NCBI GenBank assembly: GCA_021234155.1
Contig: JAJEKV010000920.1
Location: forward strand, 1 to 64,000
Length of the DNA stretch: 64,000 bases
Source: Isoetes taiwanensis
Lineage: Eukaryota > Streptophyta > Lycopodiopsida > Isoetales > Isoetaceae
Reading direction: 5' to 3'
The notes under the pieces were generated by a model, which saw nothing but the letters and a program-made list of their open reading frames with translations, made no database searches and was not told the DNA's origin. The translations under genes were made by a program, and so were the position numbers. Positions 1 to 9,540 of this stretch are shown here, in pieces (the stretch's first letter is position 1; each line of letters opens with the position of its first letter).

Positions 1-82
1 AATGAAAGCATTTCAATTAGGAACCCTCCTATGTTTTGTGTGGGAACTCAAAGCTGGTAAGGTTCACGACCGATTCCACGTG

Positions 83-1340
83 GGCTCCAATACACCACCT
101 AGGCTCCAACATGCCAAGGTGGCTCAAACATGCCACCTAGGCTCCAACATGCCAAGATGGCTCAAACATGCCACCTAGGCTCCAACATGCCAAGATGGCT
201 CGGACATGCCACCTAGGCTCTAACATGCGAAGGTGGCTCAAACATGCCACCTCGGCTCAAATATGCCCATGTCTCCAACATGCCAAGGTGGCTCAACCAT
301 GCCTGGGGGCTCCAACATGCCATCTCGGCTCAAACACACCACCTAGGCTCCAACATGCCAAGGTGGCTCAAACATGCCACCTAGACTCCAACATGCCACC
401 TCTGGCTCAAATATGCCACTGTCTCCAACATGCCAAGGTGGCTCAACCATGCCACGAGGGCTCCAACATGCCAATGCCTCAAACACGCCACCTAGGCTCC
501 AACATGCCAAGGTGGCTCAAACATGCCACCTAGGCTCCAACATGCCAAGGTGGCTCAAACATCACCACCTAGGCTCCAACATGCCAAGGTGGCTCGAACA
601 TGCACATGGGCTCTAACATGCCACCTAAGGCTCCAACATGGAGGTGGCTCAAACATGCCACCTAGGCTCCAACATGCCAAAGTCCCTCAAACATGCCCAC
701 GTGGGATCCCTAACATGCCACCTAGGCTCCAACATGGCAAGGAAGCTCAAACATGCCACGTGGGTTCCAATACACCACCTAGGCTCCAATATCTAGGAGG
801 TGGCTCAAACATGCCACCTAGGCTCCAACATGCCAAGATGGCTCAGACATGCCACCTACGCTCCAACATGCCAAGGTGGCTCAAACATGCACCACCCTCG
901 GCTCAAATATGCCACCTGGCTCCAACATGCCAAGGTGGCTCAACCATGCCACATGGGCTCCAACATGCCAATCTGGCTCAAACACGCCACCTAGGCTCCA
1001 ACATGCCAAGGTGGCTCAAACATGCCACCACAGGCTCCAACATGCCTGGGTGGCTCAGCATGCCACCTAGGCTCCAGCGTGTCAAGGTGGCTCAAACCGC
1101 CACCTAGGCTCCAACATGACAAGGTGTGGCTTAAACATGCCACCTAGGCTCCAACATGCCAAGGTGGCTCAAACATGCCACATGGGCTCCAACATGCCAC
1201 CTAGGCCCCAACATGGGGGTGGCTCAAACATGCCACCTTGGGACGTGGGCTCCAATATGGCACCTAGGCTCCAACATGGAAAGGAGGCTCAAACATGCCA
1301 CCTAGGCTCCAAAATGCCAAGGTGGCTCAACCATGCCAAG
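83..1340 (+). repeat. 38-bp minisatellite, forward arm
   Basis: About 33 imperfect tandem copies of a 38-bp unit built from two related 19-bp halves, CTCCAACATGCCAAGGTGG and CTCAAACATGCCACCTAGG. The order of halves varies and some copies are truncated or carry ACGTGGG variants. Open frames running through it are by-products: the unit is not a multiple of three and the frames only echo the repeat. Confidence 0.95.
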
Positions 1341-2231
1341 GTGGCATGTTGCAGCCCGCGTTGCATGTTTGAGCCATCTTGGCATGTTTGAGTCTAGGTG
1401 GCATGTTGAGCCTAGGTGGCTTGTTGGACTGTGTGGCATGTTTGAGCCCCTTGGCATGTTTGATTTCCTGCTGGCATGTTTGAGCCTAGGTGGCACATTA
1501 GCCACCTTTTGCATGTTTGGGTCTAGGCATGTTGGAGCCTAGGTGGCATGTTGGAGCCAGCGTGGCATGTTCCGAAACTTGGCATATTTGAACCACTTTG
1601 GCATGTTTGAGCCTAGGTGGTATGTTGGAGCCTAGGTGGCATGTTGGAGCCGAGGTGACATGTTTGAGCCACCTTGGCATGTTGGAGCCTAGGTGGCATG
1701 TTTGAGCACCTTTGGCATGTTTGAGCCACCTTGGCATGTTGGAGCCGCGGTTAACATGTTGGAGCCTAGGTGGCATGTTGGAGCCTATGTGGCATGTTGG
1801 AGCCCGTGTGGCATGTTTGAGCCACCTTGGCATGTTTAAGCCTAGGTGGCATATTGGGCCTAGGTGGCACATTTGAGCCACCATTGCATGTTTGGAGTCT
1901 AGGTGGCATGTTGGAGCGTGGCATGTTCAAGCCACCTTGGCATGTTTGAACCACCTTGGCATGTTTGAGCCTAGGTGGCATGTTGGAGCCTAGGAGGCAC
2001 ATTTGAGCCACGTTGACATGTTGGAGCCTAGGTGGCATGTTATGAGCCATCTTGGCATGTTGGAGCCTGTGTGGCATGCTCGAGCTGCCTTGGCATGTTT
2101 GAGCCTAGGTGGCATGTTGGAGCCTAGGTGATATACTTGAGCCACCTTGGCATGTTGGAGCCTAGGTGGCATGTTTGAGCACCTTGGCATGTTTGAGCCA
2201 CCTTGGCATGTTTGAGCCACAGTTGGCATGT
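1341..2231 (-). repeat. 38-bp minisatellite, inverted arm
   Basis: The same repeat continues here as its reverse complement (units read GGCATGTTTGAGCC and CCTAGGTGGCATGTTGGAG). The switch falls near 1340 at a short palindrome, CATGCCAAGGTGGCATG. Together with the forward arm this forms an imperfect inverted repeat more than 2 kb long. The right edge at about 2231 meets the CACTA coding remnant. Confidence 0.93.
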
Positions 2232-2445
2232 TGACAATAATGATTGGTGGATCGTTATACATTCTCAACCTAGATCCCGTCGTGTGATTGGAAATCCTGC
2301 AATTGAAGACAACATTGAGCCAATATCTGATGATGAAGATCGGCAACCGGAGCATATAGCAGAGGATTTCACATTTGTAATAGAAAGGGACATTGATGTA
2401 TCACCCTTCGATACTATCGAAGGCAAATACACCTATATGGGATAA
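2231..2445 (+). pseudogene. CACTA transposon ORF C-terminal remnant (DUF4216-like)
   Basis: The frame open from 2203 becomes non-repetitive at about 2231 and reads DNNDWWIVIHSQPR, then an acidic stretch ending at a stop at 2443-2445. A W-x-VI-x-PR core followed by an acidic tail resembles the C-terminal DUF4216 region of plant En/Spm (CACTA) transposon proteins. The upstream part of that domain is missing, replaced by the minisatellite. The CACTA terminus on the same strand 1.2 kb downstream supports the reading. Inference: this is the degenerate 3' end of a CACTA coding region, not a host gene. Identification rests on a short segment. Confidence 0.5.
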
Positions 2446-3665
2446 TGAAGGTGCAAATGATTCATTACCTCAACCATGGATATTAATGATGATATAAATG
2501 AAGGAGAATCTTGATTTTTATTTTTCGACCTCCAATGATGAATTCTCCTCCACGAGATGAAATTTTGGCGATGGAGCAAACTAAGTGACAATGGCATTAG
2601 TGATGACTATATTGAAGGCACGAAGTTCAAGCATTGCTTCACGTTTTAATTTGCATACAAATTTGTGCTTGCATTTGAATGATGATGAGTTGGACGATAT
2701 TAAGCATGATATTGAAGACCAGTTCAATGCTTTATGACAATTATATTGAATATTATTTAAAAATCTGCTCTAAATTGCTTTTCTTGTAGTTTATTTAGTT
2801 GTATAACACCTAAGAATATATATGCATATGTGTATAATTTGGGAACTTGTAAATGATAGGCTAGCAATGCTCCCAAAAGTTGGAAGGTGTCCCCTACTTA
2901 TCTTCTTGAACTGCCCTTTTTAAGGCTGAGATGCTTTTCATTTTCCAAAGCTTCTACAAAGATCATTTTGTAGAATGCACTAATAGTTTGTAATAAGGTA
3001 TGAATAGTATGGTGTGCATTGAGGTTGAAGTCAAGGTCTAATAGGGTATGCATAGTATGGTGTGCCAGTCTAATTGAATACTATAAAATGTTTATTTGCA
3101 ATGTTGTTTTCCTCATACTAGCTAGTGGCACATTTGTGTCAGACTTAGCCCCTTTTGCGTCAAGATGTCTATGCATTTCTAATTCACAATGTCACTATAT
3201 TGACACTTCTTTTGGCTAAATCACGATCGTAAGTGCCATAATATATAATAGAAAATTGATATGAAATTGCCATGTGTGTGCGACATCGTAAAAATGACAC
3301 AAACGTTTTACAAAAGGTGACAAGAAGCTATCATAAAATGTGACACAAAAGCATTACAAAATTGACTCAAAACTTTAGAACTAGCGATGTTATAGTGGAC
3401 ATAAACTTATTGTTATTCTTGACTTAAATTATGTCACAATCCTTTCACAATACATGATGTAATCGTCATTACAAATGCTAACGAAAAACTAATAAAATTT
3501 TGACACAAATATGTGACAAAATGATGTTGTTGTTGACACAACTATCTCGACACAAGTATTGGCCGAATCAATTAATTTGTGTCACTTTTAAGCTTCGACA
3601 CAAATCGTGAACCTTAAAGGGTAGTGACGCGGGGCTTGACACAACAAGCCTATCCTCTTGTAGTG
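2446..3665 (+). mobile_element. CACTA transposon 3' part with terminal CACTA motif
   Basis: The sequence ends CCTCTTGTAGTG at 3654-3665, the reverse complement of a classic CACTACAAGAGG terminus. The preceding 400 bp carries many copies of a TGACACAA/TTGTGTCA motif in both orientations (3295-3650), as expected for subterminal transposase-binding repeats. The bases after the end (TTA) would be one half of the 3-bp target duplication. No matching left terminus is in the window, so the element either starts upstream or has lost its left end. Confidence 0.7.
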
Positions 3666-4129
3666 TTAGGCCTCTATGCTATCTTACGCCTCCTTGCAAT
3701 CAACCTTTCCTTTCTCACACCTTGGCTGGAGCGGACCTCGGGGATCTTGAGCCTCCCCCCCTCCCCCCCCCCCCTCCACATGCACGGGAATAATTCGGTT
3801 GCCCGGACTAACAACCTTAGCCTCCACGGATAGATCTACCATGGGACTGCGCCTCCAACTGCCCCAAAATCTGCCGGAAATTTAGGAGGGGATTCCACTT
3901 CAAAATCGACACGTTTTTCTTGCAAGGGATTGTTTGCAGGGAGACAAAAGCCGAGTTAGCAGAAGATTCTGCCTAGAACTTCTCATTGACTGAAGTTCCA
4001 AGGCTCTGCTCCATCTGGATCGTGGTTGTGACAAGAAAAAGACAAGATTTCGAGTAGAGGAGCGGAGGCGTCAGAACGAAACTCTGAGAGAGAATTCTGG
4101 CAAAGAGAGAGAGGGACTTTTTGGCGTTA
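3666..4129. other. No gene recognised
   Basis: Non-repetitive sequence between the CACTA end and the 29-bp array. It includes a C-rich run at about 3755-3775. A short open frame at 3624-3833 crosses the transposon end and is not credible. Confidence 0.6.
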
Positions 4130-4865
4130 ACTAACGGTTGTGATTCCTTCGGACGGGTTCACTATCCTTAATGATTGACGTGGAAGACGGCGATAGGCCA
4201 ATGTCCCTGCAATCATACACTTTGTCTGGGTACAGTGTACGACTATTAATGGCGGTTGTCCAGAATTCAATTCAAAAGTTCCTTTGAAAAGCTTGGCCTT
4301 AAATATTAAAATAGGATATAATAAAATAGCCACGGAGTATACACCATGGATATTCCATGCCGACGTGGCTAGGACGCCATGGATGAGTCCTTCAGGTGCG
4401 GTGATTCCATCTAGTAGATTCACAACATGGTGATTCCGTCTGGCAGATACATAATGTGGTGACTCCGTCTGGCAGAATTACATTGTGGCGATTTTGCCGG
4501 GCGAAAGTGCAATGGGGTGATTCCGTTTGGCAGAATTACAAATCGGTAATTCCGTCTGGCGGAATTACACTGTGGTGATTCCGTCGCGCGGAAGTGCAAC
4601 GCGGTGATTCCGTCTGGCGGAATTACAAGGTGGTGATTTCGTCCAACGGAATACTTTACGTGATGATTCCACCTGGCGGGATATCGTGGACGGTATTCCG
4701 TCCCGTGGGATCTGCCACTGGTAATTCCACGGGAGCGAATGCTAAAACATGATTCCATCCGGGGGTATCAAGGCAGTGTGATTTCGTTGCGTGGAATAAA
4801 GGGGCGGTGATTCCGTCCCGCAGTATTCTATCGTTGTGATTCCGCCAAGAGGTATAGAACGGATG
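4130..4865 (+). repeat. 29-bp minisatellite
   Basis: Tandem units start at 4401, 4430, 4459, 4488, 4517, 4546, 4575, 4604, 4633 and onward to about 4860. The consensus is GTGATTCCGTCTGGCGGAAT followed by TACANTGTG. The 29-bp spacing is nearly exact in the central block and the units diverge toward both edges. One isolated unit lies at about 4136, before a 260-bp unrelated spacer. Minus-strand frames across it simply translate the repeat. Confidence 0.92.
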
Positions 4866-5289
4866 GCCGGGATGCACCATACAGACGTGCGGCTGGGATC
4901 CATAAGAGGGTACACCTGACACTGTCAGATACGGAAAATGGAAGGCCTGTGATTCTGTAGGAGAGTATTCACCGCGACAGAATCACCAAAATTGGGGTAA
5001 AGCTATTTTCAACCCATAATAGATAGACAAGGGATGTCCCAACATCAGCAACCTTTGACCCAATTTGCCAGCAACGGACGAGATTTAGGATGCCTAGGAA
5101 CCCTAGGAAGCTCACTAGGAAATAGAATTTGTGCTCATGAATGTTTTGAACTTGTACACTGCACAGCATCACAAAGAACGGTAAAATGGAGGTCCTAAAT
5201 AGCGGGAATCGATTTGGGTCGTCGACCTCATATTGTCCAGAAACAATGTACCAAAATACTAAATACAGAGCACCATTTCGTTCTCAAAA
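4866..5289. other. Upstream region of the translocator gene
   Basis: No repeat or gene recognised. It should hold the promoter and 5' leader of the translocator, but no TATA box or other element is clear enough to call. An ATG at 5186 opens a 100-codon frame that overlaps the real start out of frame. If it is in the leader it would be an upstream ORF. Confidence 0.4.
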
Positions 5290-7619
5290 ATGGCCTCCTG
5301 TAGCTCCTCCGATCAAATCTTCATCATGCCAACCTCCTCTTCTTACACTATCAAAGGCAGCGGTTCCTTTTTTAGCTGCAACACTCATTCCCAATGGCAC
5401 AAACTGCCTTCTTGCAAGGCAAGCAGGTTGGATCTGGTTGCACCCAGATTTCGGTTTTCTGTTTTGTCCCGGACCAAGTACCCTTTGAAGCCCGGAATAT
5501 GGATGCAACATGGTCTGCCTTCCTTGGTTTCACAAAAAATTTCTGGACTATGCTCTGCTACTAAAGGTGACGGCGAAGAATTGATTTTAGAGCCCAGGTA
5601 TGTTTCTTATCGCCCTTAGGCCGTTTGTGTTTTTGTCAGTAATATGTAATTCGAGTCATGTATCTGTTGCAAGGTAGAAATTTTTGTATATCGGAGCTCT
5701 CCTGCTATAAAGATGTTCACCCTCAAGGGCCTCTGATTTTTGAACAGCTACGAAATTCCACAGCTCAGTTTTCTGGACAAACACCCTACAGTGGCGACTG
5801 GCTTTCTTTTTTTTGAGTGGTGATTCCCTAGTCCTCCGTTTTTATTTCCTGTAATATATTAGTTTTTTTTTTCTAGATAGTGCTAATGTCAGCTGCAAAT
5901 GCGATCTGCAGGTCTATATTGAATGCGATTTTCAATGTGTTGAACAAGAAGATCTACTTTTACTTCCCTTACCCATTGTAATTATTCTTGTTACATGAAG
6001 GTTTTTGTGGCAATTAAAATGCCTTGAATATTAGTCATAAGAAAGAAATGTCATTTGCAGCTTCATGTCCGTGGTGCAGTTAACGGTTGGAGGCATTTAT
6101 AGTGTTGTTTGTTGGACATTGAGGACACCAAAACGGGCTGTAAGATTGAGACTGTAGCTTAAATTTTCAAATTTTCTGCTTTATGTTTTAAAAGCTGACT
6201 GTGCTAATGGTGGTACTGCAGCCACTTACTAAAGAGCTGATCCACTTGCTATTGCCGCTCTCATTCTGCCATGCTTTTGGGCACATGATGACAAATGTTT
6301 CATTTTCCACAGTGGCTGTTTCCTTCACGCATACCATCAAAGGTGACATATTATAGAAACATGGAATTTTCTTTTGATTCGTGTACATAGAGGAGGTAAT
6401 CTATAGACACAATTTAAGATGGGAAAAAGTTTTCCACTTGTTACTGTTACTTGTGGAAACATGTGATTGTTAATGCCTAAGGCTGCTGTTTAATTCTTCG
6501 TTTCATGCTTTGAACATGCAGCCTTGGAGCCTTTCTTTAATGCAGCTGCATCACAATTTTTTCTTAGCTCTCCTGTTCCTCTTACTGTTTGGCTTTCGTT
6601 GGTGCCAGTTGTATTGGGTAAGATTCTGACACCGGATCTTCGCTATACGTTCTCCTTAAAGACTACATTTACATACTTGAAAACTGCCTTTCTAGGTGTT
6701 GTGTTAGCATCCGTGACAGAAGTTTCATTTAATTGGAAGGGCTTTCTTAGTGCTATTTTATCCAATGTGGCTTACACATATAGAAACATTTATTCAAAGC
6801 AAGCAATGGTGAGTATCAGGGGATGGCATTTGCTTATAGGATATGCAAAATGATATATGTAAGATTTTGCAGAAAGGTGTTGATAGCACAAATCTTTATT
6901 ATTACATCACACTCCTATCATTGATCCTGTGTATTCCACCAGCAATTGTGGTAAAAACTTGCACTTATTATACTGAATACTTAAATTTCTGCTTGTATTA
7001 TGAACTGGTGCTTACCTTTGTCAATGGTATAGATTGAAGGTCCAGCGCTAATGCAACATGGTCTTCCCAATGTTATAGCAAGTGTTGGATATAAAAAATT
7101 TCTTTATGATCTCCTTGTGGCAGGATTATTCTATCATTTGTACCAACAGGTAATTCTGGCAGATTAATTACGTGCAAACTGTGCTAGATTTGACGTTGGC
7201 AATGTTCATTATAGATTGGAAACAACACCCTAGAAAGAGTATCTCCACTGTCTCATGCAGTGGGGAATGTCTTGAAAAGAGTCGTGGTCATTACGTTCTC
7301 TATCCTAGTATTTGGTGGGTATTCTCTGCCCCCCTCTCCTCCTTTTTTTTTAATGTAAGAATAGCAGTTGCAATTGTGGATTGATTATCCTCTCTTTTCG
7401 GAACAGGTAATAGAATAACTCTGCAAACTGGAGTGGGCACTACTATAGCCATCACTGGAGTTGCACTATACTCTTATTTAAACGCTCAAAAAGAAGCACA
7501 AAAAGTGGTAGATTGTTTATGTCATTACATGTTATTTCAAAAATTTTATGATTTAAAAAATAATATGGCTATGTTTTTAACAGAAACTGCTACAGAGCAT
7601 TAAAGGGACGACAGAATGA
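5290..7619 (+). CDS. TPT: Plastid triose-phosphate/phosphate translocator, 12 exons
   Basis: Twelve exons join without a frame break into 427 residues: 5290-5597, 5748-5819, 5912-5977, 6061-6139, 6222-6342, 6522-6617, 6696-6808, 6873-6950, 7033-7149, 7215-7314, 7407-7504, 7584-7619. All introns are GT-AG. Residues 1 to about 100 are Ser-rich and look like a chloroplast transit peptide. The rest matches the TPT/NST family along its length: [77 protein letters not shown]. His196, Thr199, Lys215, Tyr348, Lys371 and Arg372 fall where phosphate and sugar-phosphate ligands are bound in this family. [11 protein letters not shown] and CIPPAIV favour triose-phosphate over PEP or glucose-6-phosphate members. 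It exchanges triose-phosphate or 3-phosphoglycerate for Pi across the inner envelope. The start is the first ATG in frame. The last two coding exons are short and the C-terminal splice is less certain. Confidence 0.93.
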
Positions 7620-8297
7620 GAAGTGATTTAAGTGAAGAGATCCGAATTTTGGCCTCTCTAGAAATCAAAGCAAGAGATAATGATGGTCGAAATGTGAAAA
7701 TAGATACTATCCTTTATGGGAGTTGAGAATTGAGTACCCAGCAAGACCAAATTGGAATTTTACTACTGATTTTATTGGTGGAGCAAATCATTCCAGAATT
7801 GAATAACCAGGCAAGAAAGATTTTGTAGTTCCGAGATTCTCTAGTTTTGGAGATTCTTTGGCTTTGGATCAGCGCGTTGTTGCTCATAACTATTTTATAA
7901 TTGAGCGCATGTAAATATCACGTTGTTATTACGCTAACCACTTGAATAGAGATTCTATGTTTGTTTTAAAGCTTGGTTTTATTAAATTTGTGTCGTGTGC
8001 ATATGCATATCAGGTAGACTGCTACTTATCTACCTTTATCTAGCTGTGCTTATATGTGCAGAAGCCGGTCAACTCCATAGTTTATGTCGCATAAGGGATT
8101 TAAAGGATATCTAAATAGAACAAATAACCCATATACTACGCCAGATGCTCAACACATGAAACACATCATTTCAAATGCAAATTTGACATCCCTCTCCCTC
8201 CACTCCACATGCTACGGGGCCTACATGTTCAAAACCTCAACACGGATAGCTAAATTGCTGCAGGTCAGCCGATTCCGCCGCAACTCCAATGCAATCT
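7620..8297. other. 3' flank of the translocator gene
   Basis: AT-rich sequence that should include the 3' UTR. No confident polyadenylation signal, repeat or second gene is seen. Confidence 0.4.
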
Positions 8298-8301
8298 GAG
8301 G

Positions 8302-8434
8302 ACCAAAGAGCTCCCAGGAGCTGAGATGCAAAAATAATGTGGTGGTCCGTGGTCTATCGGAGCAACCAGAGGAAAACCTCATTGAACGCCTCAAGAAGCT
8401 GGCCCTCGCTTGTTATGTCTGTACACATGATTAG
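8302..8434 (+). pseudogene. Possible LINE ORF1-like scrap
   Basis: One frame reads about 43 residues including NNVVVRGLSEQPEENLIERL before a TAG at 8432-8434. The pattern N-N-hydrophobic-RGL followed by a Glu-rich ENL-ERL helix resembles the RRM-like ORF1 protein of L1-type retroelements. It is preceded by an in-frame stop and has no companion domain nearby, so this is only a suggestion. Confidence 0.2.
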
Positions 8435-8720
8435 GACAAATTGCCATGGCGCTCAGCACCGTGACTTCCATCCTATTGTCAGATTCGCTGTCGCGGATGC
8501 GCAAGTACGAGGAGCATTGTTAGGGCAAGCCGCCATGGCGCTCAACGCCTTGACCACACCATATTGCCATATATAGAATGCCGCCCCTGATCAAGATCTC
8601 ACCCTGGTACAACAGTGACGTGTCACATATCTTCTTATATTATAATGTTTTCATGTGTGTCCGTTTTCAACTTCGCCCTAAATCGGACGGTTTACATCGT
8701 TCGGCATAACTATTATATTA

Positions 8721-8767
8721 CAAGAAATTTATCGCGGCGGCCAAGGCCGCCGCGAACATTTCTCTTT
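8721..8767. repeat. GC-rich hairpin repeat, copy 1
   Basis: CAAGAAATTTAT leads into the near-perfect inverted repeat CGCGGCGG-CCAAGG-CCGCCGCG (8733-8754) and then ACATTTCTCTTT. A second copy lies about 205 bp downstream. The layout, ACAAGAAA followed by a GC hairpin, resembles many CACTA element ends, but the terminal CACTA is TATTA here. Confidence 0.6.
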
Positions 8768-8925
8768 CCCTACTCACTTGCGCATAGATAGGCGAGTATT
8801 CCGTTGGTAGATGAGTATTTCGTGTAGAATAGGCGAGTATTCCTTTGGTAAATGAGGACTTCGTTGGTTTCAAACCTGATGACTGCAACTAACTGATGCC
8901 ATTTACACAGTATACTTCCAAATAA

Positions 8926-8970
8926 GCAAGAAATTTATTGCAGCAGTCAAGGCTGCCGCGGACATTTCTC
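8926..8970. repeat. GC-rich hairpin repeat, copy 2
   Basis: Diverged direct copy of the 8721 repeat: GCAAGAAATTTATTG, the weakened hairpin GCAGCAGTCAAGGCTGC, then GGACATTTCTCTTT. Between the copies is a short GGCGAGTATTCC-type repeat (8791 and 8831). Confidence 0.55.
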
Positions 8971-9077
8971 TTTTTAAATTGCACTAGGGGGATTTGTGTG
9001 AACTTGGAACTGGGGTGGAAAACATGTCCAACTGGATCTCAAACCATGATGCTCAGACTGATCAAACAACGGGATAA

Positions 9078-9142
9078 GTCGTATTTAATTAAAATGGGAC
9101 AAATCTGAATTTTGGGACTTCGATTTGAAAATGGGACTCATA
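9078..9142 (+). repeat. 65-bp dispersed repeat, copy 1
   Basis: GTCGTATTTAATTAAAATGG and the following 45 bp match 62118-62182 closely. The 23-bp core also occurs inverted at 12835-12857 and 16130-16153. It sits directly before a poly-A run and the purine tract. Confidence 0.8.
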
Positions 9143-9540
9143 CAAAAAAAAAAAAAAAAAAAGAGGGAGGAGAGGGCTACACGCTGAGAGGGGAAGAGGA
9201 TAAGTTGGAAGAAGGGGGTAGGGGGTGGAGGGAGAGGAGAGCAAAAAGGGCAAAGGAGGAGGGGAGGGAGAGGGGGCACACCTTGATAAGGAGAAGGATA
9301 GGAGGAGAGGGGGGGCCACACGTTGAAGAGGGGAAGGGGATAAGTTGGAAGAAGGGGCAAGGGGGGGAGGGGAGAGGAGAGCAAAAAAGGGCAAAGGAGG
9401 AGGGGGAGGGATAAGCTGGAAGAAGGAGAGGGGCGGGAAGAAGGGAGGAGGGAGGGAGGGAGGGAGGGAGAGCTTAGAAGGGGGAGGAGCAAAGGAGGAG
9501 CGGGAGGGGCAAAGGGGGGCAAGCGTGCCCCTCAACCCCC
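9140..9540 (+). repeat. Purine-rich (GA/G) low-complexity tract
   Basis: A run of about 20 A residues is followed by about 380 bp that is almost entirely G and A on this strand. An internal tandem duplication is visible: a block starting ACACGCTGAGAGG at about 9180 recurs as ACACGTTGAAGAGG at about 9318, both followed by GATAAGTTGGAAGAAGG. Proline/serine-rich frames on the other strand are compositional artefacts. Confidence 0.9.

Noticed and set aside
168-2077. Overlapping long open frames (repetitive His/Pro/Gln-rich proteins) on both strands
   Set aside because: They are translations of the 38-bp minisatellite. The unit is not a multiple of three and the frames have no independent sequence.
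83-2231. CRISPR-like direct repeat array
   Set aside because: There are no unique spacers, the repeat is continuous and changes strand, and the window is plant nuclear DNA.
4127-4922. Minus-strand frames of 88-112 codons
   Set aside because: They simply translate the 29-bp tandem repeat.
8716-8760. True CACTA left terminus
   Set aside because: The first five bases are TATTA rather than CACTA and no paired end with a target duplication was found.
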